This document shows, piece by piece, positions 31,516 through 39,849 of a stretch of 42,367 bases of DNA (position 1 is the first letter of the stretch; every line of letters starts with the position of its first letter). Both the position numbers and the translations under genes were made by a program. The notes beneath the pieces were generated by a model. It searched no databases and had not been told where the DNA came from. It saw nothing but the letters and a program-made list of their open reading frames with translations. Source of the DNA: Clostridiales bacterium (GTDB lineage Bacteria > Bacillota > Clostridia > Oscillospirales > CAG-272); the NCBI GenBank assembly GCA_012519315.1, contig JAAYQM010000048.1, positions 1 to 42,367 on the forward strand. Direction: 5' to 3'.

Positions 31516-31591
31516 TTAAGGTCTAATTTTTTATATGTTTTTAAAAAAGGATGCAGTAGTAACAAAATTAATTGAAAATGCAAGAATATAC

Positions 31592-31620
31592 TTGCAAAAA
31601 AAATATCTTTATGATACAAT
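31592..31620 (+). promoter_or_regulatory. Putative sigma-A promoter for tRNA-Trp
   Basis: TTGCAA - 17 nt - TACAAT, about 28 nt upstream of the tRNA 5' end. Confidence 0.55.
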
Positions 31621-31648
31621 GTTCTGTGTCAACAACAATACTGCAATT

Positions 31649-31724
31649 AGGGGCATAGCTCAGCAGGTAGAGCAGCGGTCTCCAAAACCGCGTGTCGTGA
31701 GTTCGATCCTTACTGCCCCTGCCA
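31649..31724 (+). tRNA. tRNA-Trp (anticodon CCA), CCA tail encoded
   Basis: AGGGGCA/TGCCCCT acceptor stem, TAGCTCAGCAGGTAGAGCA D-arm, anticodon loop CTCCAAA, GTTCGATCC T-arm, GCCA end. Confidence 0.96.
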
Positions 31725-31725
31725 A

Positions 31726-31746
31726 ATATCTTGCGTGGCAAGATAT
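31726..31746 (+). repeat. 9-bp perfect hairpin immediately 3' of tRNA-Trp
   Basis: ATATCTTGC-GTG-GCAAGATAT. Confidence 0.75.
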
Positions 31747-31752
31747 CAAAAA

Positions 31753-31786
31753 AGCCTTGAAACCACACGGTTTCAAGGCTTTTTTT
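31753..31786 (+). terminator. Rho-independent terminator after tRNA-Trp
   Basis: AGCCTTGAAACC-ACAC-GGTTTCAAGGCT followed by TTTTTT. Confidence 0.92.
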
Positions 31787-32258
31787 GATTGATTTTTATT
31801 TTTATGTGCACCAAGTTTTTGTTTTGGTCGCCTTCTCTTTATTTACTGAGGTGCAAATATTGACCGACTATAAAAATTCTGCGCATCTTTGATGTCCGTT
31901 TTTTATAGTATGGTTCTGTTATCTGTGAAGTGATGTGCCCGAGCAAGTATGCAGGGTTTCATGTTCTGCATATAAGTTCAAGGTGTTGTATGATTTCATA
32001 CGTGCATTGCATCGCCGTCGGTCAATAGCCCTCTTTGTATAATATCATACTAATTTCTTACTACACAAGATACTGAAATTAGACGGAGATATCTATTGCC
32101 AGAACCAATAGAAATCGAGAAAAAACAGTTCGTTAAATGTCTATTATCCTTTCTCTTTTAGCTAATTTTAGATTGAGAAATACAACTATAAACAATGTTG
32201 TCGATTAAGACGTCACTATAGTATCGCAATTAATAAGATTATTTTCTTAAAAATCCGG

Positions 32259-33983
32259 CTAGTCTTTGATTATTGCGGTACCAGGGGTATACGGGAGCGG
32301 AAGAATGGTTATCTTGTGTCCACTTACAAACATTTCTTTGTATGCAGGATTGCTTAATAAGGTTTTATTATAATCCTGTTTGAGATATGGTTCCAGCAAC
32401 TCTTGCGTATTAAAAAACAAAACAACCGAGGGATTCATAATCTTATTGAGAGATACTACCCCGCCGCGTCCGCCATGGTGAACAGCCTGCAGGATATCGC
32501 ACTTAAGGTAGGATCCATATGTATCTTGCAATGAGAGCAGGTTTGCGGGATCGGTATCTGCTGTTACTATTATCACCTGATTCTCTATAGTAACCTTTAA
32601 AAACAGACAGCAAGCATTGTACAGATTCGGATATGGCGGATAGTAGGAATCATGAGTGCCTAAAACCTCTACCTTCATATTGGCAAAGTTAAATTCATTA
32701 CCGGGATGCGGCTTATAATACAGTGATGATGAAAAAGAGCGCTTTGTAAGTGATCTCAGGGTGTTATCGGAATCTGCAAGTTTCTGAGTATGGGAGGAGG
32801 CTTGTTCCGCTGAAGAGAAATTATATATAATCTTTTCTATTTTTAAAGTTTTTGCATATTTAGTTCCGTAATCGTTGGCTATTTGAAGGAATGCCGCTGT
32901 GTGGTCAACGTGTGAGTGTGTTATAAACCATGCTGCAATAACAATGTTATTCGGATCCGGCGCCTGCGCTCTTAGTTCATTATATAGGCGTACACCGACG
33001 TCCGAACCGTATCCGCCATCAAATACGACAAATCGGCCGTCATTCAGTCGTATAGTGAAAATCATACCCCTACCTTGTGCCGGATTTGATGCGCTTATAA
33101 GTGTTAAAGAGGATGAGGTTATTTTTTGGGTCGGTTCTTCGGACAAGGGGATGAGATTACCTTTGGTATCTGCAACAATTCTTACCTCGTTGCTATGTGC
33201 GGTATACCATGCGTTTATTATAACAGTATCGTTATAATAAGTAGCAAACAGGTTTGACTCTATTGCATTACGGGTATGCAGTGAAAATCCTGATTCCTGT
33301 AATTGCAGTAGATATTGCTCATATTCCTGAGCCGATGTTGAGCTTACATATACCAGACTTGAATTGTCGCCCGCATCGTAAATTCCTTCGAGTGTACCGC
33401 TTTTATAGGGCGGAATTGAAGAAATAGCAAAATTACTAGTTCCCGATACTTGGGTCCCCTCTGGCATTATAAGATTTTTATTGCCATTTTCATCTGTGGT
33501 TAGTGAGGTGGTTAACCATTGGATAAAAGCGTTTGTCGCATTTAAAAGGGTTTCATATGTATGTCCGTATATAACGACTTTGTTTCCGACAAGTCTAAAC
33601 CCGTAATCGCCATATGCCAGCTCGGAGTATACTTCCTGAGACTCAGCATAATTGGTTTTCCCTACCAATATTGCAATCTTTTGTGGATCATGTGTAGCGT
33701 TTTTTGGTAAAAAGTCGGTTGTTATATCAGCCGATTGACCAAGTAGCATAAATAAAGTTTCATATATATTTACTGCTAGTGTTATTTGGTCATCAGACGC
33801 ATCATCAGGACGAATTATTTGAAATAAAGGCTCGGTATCTTTTACCAGGATAAGGCCCTCGCTTGACGCTGAATCTGTATCTGTATCGGTATCCGTTACA
33901 TTGCTTCGTGACAGGTTGCAGCCGAACAAACCGGATGGTAGCGCGAAAAGCATAATTAAAAGTGTTAATTTCAGTAGTCTCAT
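32259..33983 (-). CDS. MBL-fold hydrolase lipoprotein with a large N-terminal domain (start reassigned to MRLLKLTLL at 33983)
   Basis: Lipobox LFGC; MBL motifs VVFDGGYGSDVG, WFITHSHVDHTAAF, VTADTDP and ILQAVHHGGRGG. GGAGG lies upstream of the ATG. Confidence 0.78.
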   Translation of the reverse strand: MRLLKLTLLIMLFALPSGLFGCNLSRSNVTDTDTDTDSASSEGLILVKDTEPLFQIIRPDDASDDQITLAVNIYETLFMLLGQSADITTDFLPKNATHDPQKIAILVGKTNYAESQEVYSELAYGDYGFRLVGNKVVIYGHTYETLLNATNAFIQWLTTSLTTDENGNKNLIMPEGTQVSGTSNFAISSIPPYKSGTLEGIYDAGDNSSLVYVSSTSAQEYEQYLLQLQESGFSLHTRNAIESNLFATYYNDTVIINAWYTAHSNEVRIVADTKGNLIPLSEEPTQKITSSSLTLISASNPAQGRGMIFTIRLNDGRFVVFDGGYGSDVGVRLYNELRAQAPDPNNIVIAAWFITHSHVDHTAAFLQIANDYGTKYAKTLKIEKIIYNFSSAEQASSHTQKLADSDNTLRSLTKRSFSSSLYYKPHPGNEFNFANMKVEVLGTHDSYYPPYPNLYNACCLFLKVTIENQVIIVTADTDPANLLSLQDTYGSYLKCDILQAVHHGGRGGVVSLNKIMNPSVVLFFNTQELLEPYLKQDYNKTLLSNPAYKEMFVSGHKITILPLPYTPGTAIIKD

Positions 33984-34101
33984 TAATAGCCTCCGTGAGC
34001 TTAAAATTTGTTTTGAGTATAGCACGAAGGCGCATTATTATCTCGAATAAATTTAACATATAGGTAGACAATTGTTGTGTTGTCCATATAAACAGTGGAG
34101 C

Positions 34102-34947
34102 TCAGTCGTCTAAACTAATTAATTTATTATGTAGATTAAACTTTCTTGTGTTTAAATTAGCAATACGGTACCTTCCGGGCGGCATCCCGACAACCTCAAG
34201 AAATACGCGATTGAAATTTCGCAATGTTGAGAATCCACTTTCAAAGGCGATGTCAACAATCTTTTTTGAGGTATTAAGTAACTGATAGCACGCGTAGTTT
34301 ATCCGCAGGTTGTTTATATAGGCGCTAAAACTGATTTTAAGTCCTTTTGAAAATATATGAGAAATGTAGTACTTGCTTTTGCCTAAACTGTCGCTGACCA
34401 TTTGGAGAGTAAGATCTTCCCTGTTAAAGTTTTCAGCGCAATATTTGATTATCTGTTGCGTAATACTTAGCTTTTTGCTTTCCGCCGAAACAAACTCCAT
34501 AGAATGGGAAATACTCCAAAGTATTATATGAATCAGATTTCGCCTCAGCGTAAGAATATCCTTTGTGCTTGATCGAGTCCTTGCTAGCCAATTGAGGACA
34601 TAACAGCATTCCTCCCCAAGCTTCTGTACGGACGTTATCGGGCAAACCGGCTCACTTGTATTGACTAAATCCGAGAAGGACGGCAAAGAGTTGGGGGAGA
34701 CGAGTATAACCAATTCCCGGTTACTGCCATCGACCGAGATATATTCGTGTATATTATATGGAAATATTACGGCGACATCACCCTTTTGGATATCATACAA
34801 TATTCCATTGATTTTAATGCGATATTTTCCACTAATAAGGTAAAGGATTTCAATATACTCATGAAAATGTGCTGAATAGCCAAGGTTATGCGACACTCCC
34901 ACGTGCAGCTCTTTCTTGTTTACATGTGTTTGATAATAAAACAACAT
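34102..34947 (-). CDS. AraC-family transcriptional regulator
   Basis: N-terminal cupin-like domain (HFHEYIEILYLISGKYRIKINGI...GDVAVIFPYNIHE) and C-terminal two-HTH domain (LTLQMVSDSLGKSKYYISHIFSKGLKISFSAYINNLRINYACYQLL...IAFESGFSTLRNFNRVF). Confidence 0.92.
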   Translation of the reverse strand: MLFYYQTHVNKKELHVGVSHNLGYSAHFHEYIEILYLISGKYRIKINGILYDIQKGDVAVIFPYNIHEYISVDGSNRELVILVSPNSLPSFSDLVNTSEPVCPITSVQKLGEECCYVLNWLARTRSSTKDILTLRRNLIHIILWSISHSMEFVSAESKKLSITQQIIKYCAENFNREDLTLQMVSDSLGKSKYYISHIFSKGLKISFSAYINNLRINYACYQLLNTSKKIVDIAFESGFSTLRNFNRVFLEVVGMPPGRYRIANLNTRKFNLHNKLISLDD

Positions 34948-35418
34948 TTTTACCTCCTTATTTATTCAATACAAACGCTGTGTCGAAATCTCCCTTCATA
35001 AGTATTAGATATTAGCATATAATTGATGCTTCCTTATTGGATCGCATGATCTAGGATTAGTTATTTCTGTAAATTACCACAGTCATATCGACCGAAAGCC
35101 TTGGTGATTGAAATCAAAAGCGGCCGTGATTGGTTTCGGATAGTGGCTGAGATTCTTTTTTAATACGTGTTTATTATATCACAAATAACAATATGTTTCT
35201 ATATGTGTCAATACAAATTTCGAGACTACCTTCTAAAGTAATGGTATTATTATGTAGGAATAGGGGCTCCGAATAGGTTCGCAATTCATGGTATCTAAAA
35301 CAAGTGTTATTAACAGTCATGCAGAACTTTGGAGAGTCTAGCATTCGTAATCACATATTGGACTTGTGACAACCTATAAGAGAGACTAAAATAATTTAAG
35401 AAAAGGATGGTTTTATGT

Positions 35419-36684
35419 ATGAAAAAGAAGCTTTCTATTCTAAGTGCTGCTTTAGTTGTCTGTCTCTTTGCAGTTCAAACGATACCAATTTTTGCAACAA
35501 ATGGCTATTCTGAAGGTCATGTGTTCTACAATCAGGATTTCAAGAATACTGTCCACTCTATTGAGGATGCGGGTCTCACGCTTGACCCGAAAAATAATGC
35601 TAAGTACAGGTGTTTTATTAATAATAATGGCTATTTGGATGCAAGATCAATGGATGGCGATGCCCCTCTAGGTTACAACCGTTTTATTTTACCTGATGTT
35701 GTTCCCGCTGATATTAGTACATTCACCGTTGAGGCCACCTTTAGATTTACAAACCCAGAGTGCTATAATCATGGAGGCATGATTTTTGGATTTGGATATG
35801 GATCCGATAAACCTCAGGATTGTAATATCAGATATAATAATGACGGAAAATTTGACAAATTCGGCGATAAAGCACTTTCAAAAGTGAGCAGTCAACTTTT
35901 AGCATCCGAAAATGGTCCGAGCAAATGGATAACTGCAAAAGTTTCTATAGAAAACTATCAAATATCGCAGGCGATTGTCATAGTTGAAGGAAATGAGCCT
36001 ATTACCCTTGAGGCATTAGAACCTAAAACAACAGTTAATCCTGGAAGATTGTTTATTATGCAGGGATACACTGATGTTGAGATAAGCTCTATAAAAGTTG
36101 TCAACGGCATGAATTATAGTACTTATAGCGGCGAATATGCTATAAAGTTTTATTACAACCCGGTCATATCCAATCCGTTTGAGTATATTGGATTTTCAAT
36201 TCGCACTGTTGATCCCCAGGGTCTGCGCGTTAAGTATGAAATTTCCCAAGAAACGCTTAATGCATCAAAAGAAGTTGATGGCTATGAAGTTATTGAATAT
36301 GGTGCTATTTTGACTCAAGAAAAGTCTTTTGGAGATGAGACGCTTTTTTTAGATAGTGATTTTGGTGAACTTAACAACACTGGAAAAGTTATTATATGGC
36401 AAAATGGCAAATACCATGGAAACATATTTGCACAAACTGAAGATGGTATGGTTTATACCGCTGTATTGACAAATATCCGTGATGAAAATCTAAATGAGAG
36501 TTACCTTTTCCGTGCATATTGCATCGTTGAAACAGCACTCGGCGATAAATCAGTCATTTACAGCGATGTAAACAAAACCAGCATTTACGATATCGCTAAA
36601 CAGGTTCTTAGTGACACTGAACACGGGCTCAATGAAGAGCAGTTAGCGTATGTAGAAGGCATAATAAATAAAGTAGAAAGCTAA
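35419..36684 (+). CDS. Secreted protein of unknown function, paralog A (start reassigned to MKKKLSILSAAL)
   Basis: Signal peptide MKKKLSILSAALVVCLFAVQTIPIFA. N-terminal about 230 aa matches the ORF at 38488 (GHVFYNQDFK...GLTLDPKNNAKYRC; RLFIMQGYTDVEISSIKVVNGM). Confidence 0.75.
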   Translation: MKKKLSILSAALVVCLFAVQTIPIFATNGYSEGHVFYNQDFKNTVHSIEDAGLTLDPKNNAKYRCFINNNGYLDARSMDGDAPLGYNRFILPDVVPADISTFTVEATFRFTNPECYNHGGMIFGFGYGSDKPQDCNIRYNNDGKFDKFGDKALSKVSSQLLASENGPSKWITAKVSIENYQISQAIVIVEGNEPITLEALEPKTTVNPGRLFIMQGYTDVEISSIKVVNGMNYSTYSGEYAIKFYYNPVISNPFEYIGFSIRTVDPQGLRVKYEISQETLNASKEVDGYEVIEYGAILTQEKSFGDETLFLDSDFGELNNTGKVIIWQNGKYHGNIFAQTEDGMVYTAVLTNIRDENLNESYLFRAYCIVETALGDKSVIYSDVNKTSIYDIAKQVLSDTEHGLNEEQLAYVEGIINKVES

Positions 36685-36757
36685 CTCTGGTCTTGCTATT
36701 CATTAGTTCAACATTTCCTACAATATTTTAATAAAGACTAGAAAGGATTTGCCTGAT

Positions 36758-36883
36758 ATGAAAAAAGAATATTCGAAACCCGATGTTACTATATGTAAAT
36801 TTCCGGATAATCAGGATATAACAACCAGCAACTTTACTATTGGTATGGGTGATGACGGCGCATTCTATGATGACATATGGTAA
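36758..36883 (+). CDS. 41-aa micro-ORF (absent from the ORF track): MKKEYSKPDVTICKFPDNQDITTSNFTIGMGDDGAFYDDIW
   Basis: ATG at 36758, TAA at 36881-36883, GAAAGGA about 10 nt upstream. No signal peptide; acidic/aromatic C-terminus. Confidence 0.55.
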   Translation: MKKEYSKPDVTICKFPDNQDITTSNFTIGMGDDGAFYDDIW

Positions 36884-36979
36884 ATTACAATAGCCCCATA
36901 GCATCATTTAGTCGAAAAAGGAAATATGAAGAATACAGGATTTAGATGAAGTCTAACATTACTAAGAGGGGTGTAAATT

Positions 36980-38464
36980 TTGAAGGCAACTATTAATAAA
37001 GCCATTTTAACAAGAAGGCGAATAATCTCTAGTACGTTGATTTTGCTTGTTTTATTGTTAGTGTTCGGTTCTTGCGGTCCTACACAGACTGGTGAAGACA
37101 CAATCACCACAACCAATGATAAAACAGGTGATACGACTCAAAATGCCGAGTTTAATTATCCTGATATAGATTTTAACAAAGAAGTATTTACCATCCTGAA
37201 CTGCAGTAAAGATCAATGGAACATGATTGCGAATATAACTGCAGAACAAACTCAAGGCGACGGAGTAAATGATGCTATCCGCAAAAGACAGCTTAAGGTT
37301 GAGGATATGTTAAACTGTACGATAAAGGAAGTCAATGTTTCGGTTTACGATCTTAAAACAACCTTATTAAAAGATATTAGTTCTGGAGATTCCACTTATG
37401 CCGCAGCCTATCAGAGAGCCGACGAGTGTCTCACCGGCATTTTGGATGGGAGCTACCTTGTTCTTGACGAGTTGGACAATTTAAGTCTTGATAAGTCCTA
37501 TTGGTTTCAGGACTTTCTTAATGCCACATCGCTTGCCGGAAAGAATTATATGGCTATAAGCAATATTCAGCTCATGGCTTTTGACGGTGTTTGGGCAATA
37601 TTTTTCAACAAGGATTTGCTTGAATCAAAACATATTGAGGCGCCTTATGATTTAGTCCGTAGCGGAAAATGGACAATTGATGAATTGCATCGTTTAAGTG
37701 CGGAAATGTCTTCCTTAAACTCGGATGATAGTTGGGCATGGAATGTTAAAGGGACAAGTGTTTACGGCTATACAACATTTACTGATGGTATTGCCAAGCT
37801 TCTGTATGGTATTGAAGGGTTCTTTGGCGATAAAGACAACACGGATCTTCCTGTTTTATCTGTCAATTCCCCTGGATTTGTAGATCGCGCCTTAAGACTC
37901 TCTTCTTTTTGCGGCGATGATGGTGCTTACCTTTATTCTAAGGCAAACGGTGAGAATGGATATGAAGCTGTTTTTATGAATCAAAGAGCTGCATTTGTAG
38001 GTGCTGAGATTAAATTTGGTCGGTTGCTACGCAGTGTCAGCTTTGATTACGGCATACTTCCGTATCCTAAGTATAATGAAAATCAAGACTCCTACCGCAG
38101 CACCACCCTTCATTTATTGCCAGTTGTGACGATTCCTTCGTCTAACCCAGAACCGGAGAAAATTGCACTGGTTTTAGATGCTTTGTCATATGAATCGGAC
38201 AACTACGTTATTAGGCCGTACTATGATGAACGTGTTTCGCTAAGAAGCATCGGAGGCACACAAAATGATATTGATATGCTTAATATCATCAGAAATAACA
38301 TTGGATATGATATCTTCATTATGTTGGGACTGAGCACCGATCTGCGTCTCCAAATAACCTATAACATCGGTGACGGTGAGACAACAGTATCATCTGTTAT
38401 TGCCAAGTATCTTTCGCCCGTTTTAACAAAGTTAACTGAACTGCGCTCATCAATAAATAAATAA
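36980..38464 (+). CDS. Extracellular solute-binding-type lipoprotein (TTG start)
   Basis: Lipobox LVFGSC followed by a Thr/Asp-rich linker. Mid-section (AFDGVWAIFFNKDLLESKHIEAPYDLVRSGKWTIDELHRLSAEMSS...FGRLLRSVSFDYGILPYPKYNENQDSYRS) resembles family 1 SBPs. GAGGGGTG upstream. Confidence 0.75.
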   Translation: MKATINKAILTRRRIISSTLILLVLLLVFGSCGPTQTGEDTITTTNDKTGDTTQNAEFNYPDIDFNKEVFTILNCSKDQWNMIANITAEQTQGDGVNDAIRKRQLKVEDMLNCTIKEVNVSVYDLKTTLLKDISSGDSTYAAAYQRADECLTGILDGSYLVLDELDNLSLDKSYWFQDFLNATSLAGKNYMAISNIQLMAFDGVWAIFFNKDLLESKHIEAPYDLVRSGKWTIDELHRLSAEMSSLNSDDSWAWNVKGTSVYGYTTFTDGIAKLLYGIEGFFGDKDNTDLPVLSVNSPGFVDRALRLSSFCGDDGAYLYSKANGENGYEAVFMNQRAAFVGAEIKFGRLLRSVSFDYGILPYPKYNENQDSYRSTTLHLLPVVTIPSSNPEPEKIALVLDALSYESDNYVIRPYYDERVSLRSIGGTQNDIDMLNIIRNNIGYDIFIMLGLSTDLRLQITYNIGDGETTVSSVIAKYLSPVLTKLTELRSSINK

Positions 38465-38487
38465 AAAACATGAAAGAGGGTTTAATC

Positions 38488-39366
38488 ATGAAGAAAAATT
38501 TATTATTTGCTGTTCTGATTCTAAGCTTGCTATCATTATCTGTTCTAAATGCATCTGCAGCCGAGTATGAACCAGGATATGTTTTTTACAATCAGGAATT
38601 CAAGGATATCGTCACTTCCATTTCCGATGCTGGATTAACACTTGATCCTGCAAATAACGAAAAATATAAGTGCGAAATTAATCAAAACGGTTATATAGAA
38701 GTAAGAGCAGCTGGAATCGGTAATCCGGTTTACAACAAATTTATTCTCCCCGATATTCTCCCTACCGATATCGGTACTTACACGGTTGAAACTAAGTTTA
38801 GATTCATAGGTAATAATAATGGTGACAATGGAGGATTTATTATCGGATTCGGCTATGGAACCGATAACGTTCAGGATTGCAATCTGAGATATAATACGGG
38901 CGGAAACGGCTCAGGCAAGTTCGATAAATTTGGTAATACAGCGCTGATAGATGTGAACGATGAATGGCTGGTAGGAGAAAATGGCTACGGTAAGTGGATT
39001 ACTTTAAAAGTCTCGATTAAAGATTATGAAATAACCAAGGCTACCGTTATAGTAGAAGGAAACAATCCCATTACCGTAACAGGCGACAAGACAAAGGTCG
39101 GCGCTGGCAGACTGTTTATCATGCAGGGCTACATTGACGCCGAGATTAGCTCAATAAAGGTTGTTAACGGCATGGATTACACCTCATATAGTGGGGAGTA
39201 TGCAACAAAGTTTTATTACAACGGTGAAACCGCTAATACCACAGAGTCTACGGATACCAGCGCTCAGACGTCAGATAGCTATATCCCTATGTTGATAGTA
39301 GGATTTTTAGTTAGTTCTGTTATAGCAGTAGCACTCACTGTTAAGCGTAGGATATTCGTAAGATAG
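38488..39366 (+). CDS. Surface protein of unknown function, paralog B, with C-terminal anchor-like segment (start reassigned to MKKNLLFAVLIL)
   Basis: Signal peptide, domain homologous to paralog A, and C-terminus AQTSDSYIPMLIVGFLVSSVIAVALTVKRRIFVR (sorting-signal-like layout). Confidence 0.75.
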   Translation: MKKNLLFAVLILSLLSLSVLNASAAEYEPGYVFYNQEFKDIVTSISDAGLTLDPANNEKYKCEINQNGYIEVRAAGIGNPVYNKFILPDILPTDIGTYTVETKFRFIGNNNGDNGGFIIGFGYGTDNVQDCNLRYNTGGNGSGKFDKFGNTALIDVNDEWLVGENGYGKWITLKVSIKDYEITKATVIVEGNNPITVTGDKTKVGAGRLFIMQGYIDAEISSIKVVNGMDYTSYSGEYATKFYYNGETANTTESTDTSAQTSDSYIPMLIVGFLVSSVIAVALTVKRRIFVR

Positions 39367-39400
39367 GGTAAAAATATTATTTATTCTTATTATTAATTTA

Positions 39401-39441
39401 AAGAAGCCTATAACCATGCGGTCTATAGGCTTCTTTTTTTT
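39401..39441 (+). terminator. Rho-independent terminator after paralog B
   Basis: AAGAAGCCTATA-N10-TATAGGCTTC followed by TTTTTTTT. Confidence 0.85.
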
Positions 39442-39453
39442 GTATAAATAAAA

Positions 39454-39624
39454 GTAAAAGCCCACGAATATCGCTGTTACAACAACGCCTTCCAGTGTTT
39501 TAACGGTTATCCTGATGAAATCCTGTATGACAATATAAAAAAGGTTGTTATCAAACAACTGTTTACACAAAATTTTACGGCGTGCCAACAAAATGAATCG
39601 CCGCTTAACTGCTAGTTTGTGGTA
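39454..39624 (+). pseudogene. IS21-family IstA transposase remnant
   Basis: Plus-strand frame reads VKAHEYRCYNNAFQCFNGYPDEILYDNIKKVVIKQLFTQNFTACQQNESPLNC*, resembling the IstA core (NAFxxFxGxPxEILYDNxKxVV). Flanks do not continue the ORF. Confidence 0.6.
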
Positions 39625-39849
39625 CTCTTCTCTCAACGCTTATCGTTGTCCTCATATTCTCAAGGATGTCAAAGGTTACGTTGATTTTGATTTTACAACA
39701 GTCTTTCTCCGCTTCTTGCGCCGTTGTCTTTTTACCATCTTGATCCTAACGTTCATATTTACTTATAAAAGCAGACAAAAAACAGAGCTTTTGACCAGTG
39801 TTTACCGATCAAAACGCAAAAAACTTATAGCTGTCATGCCAAAAAGTTC

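Noticed and set aside
35040-35170. Possible degraded transposase in the paralog A upstream region
   Set aside because: No convincing reading frame or motif on either strand; left as non-coding.
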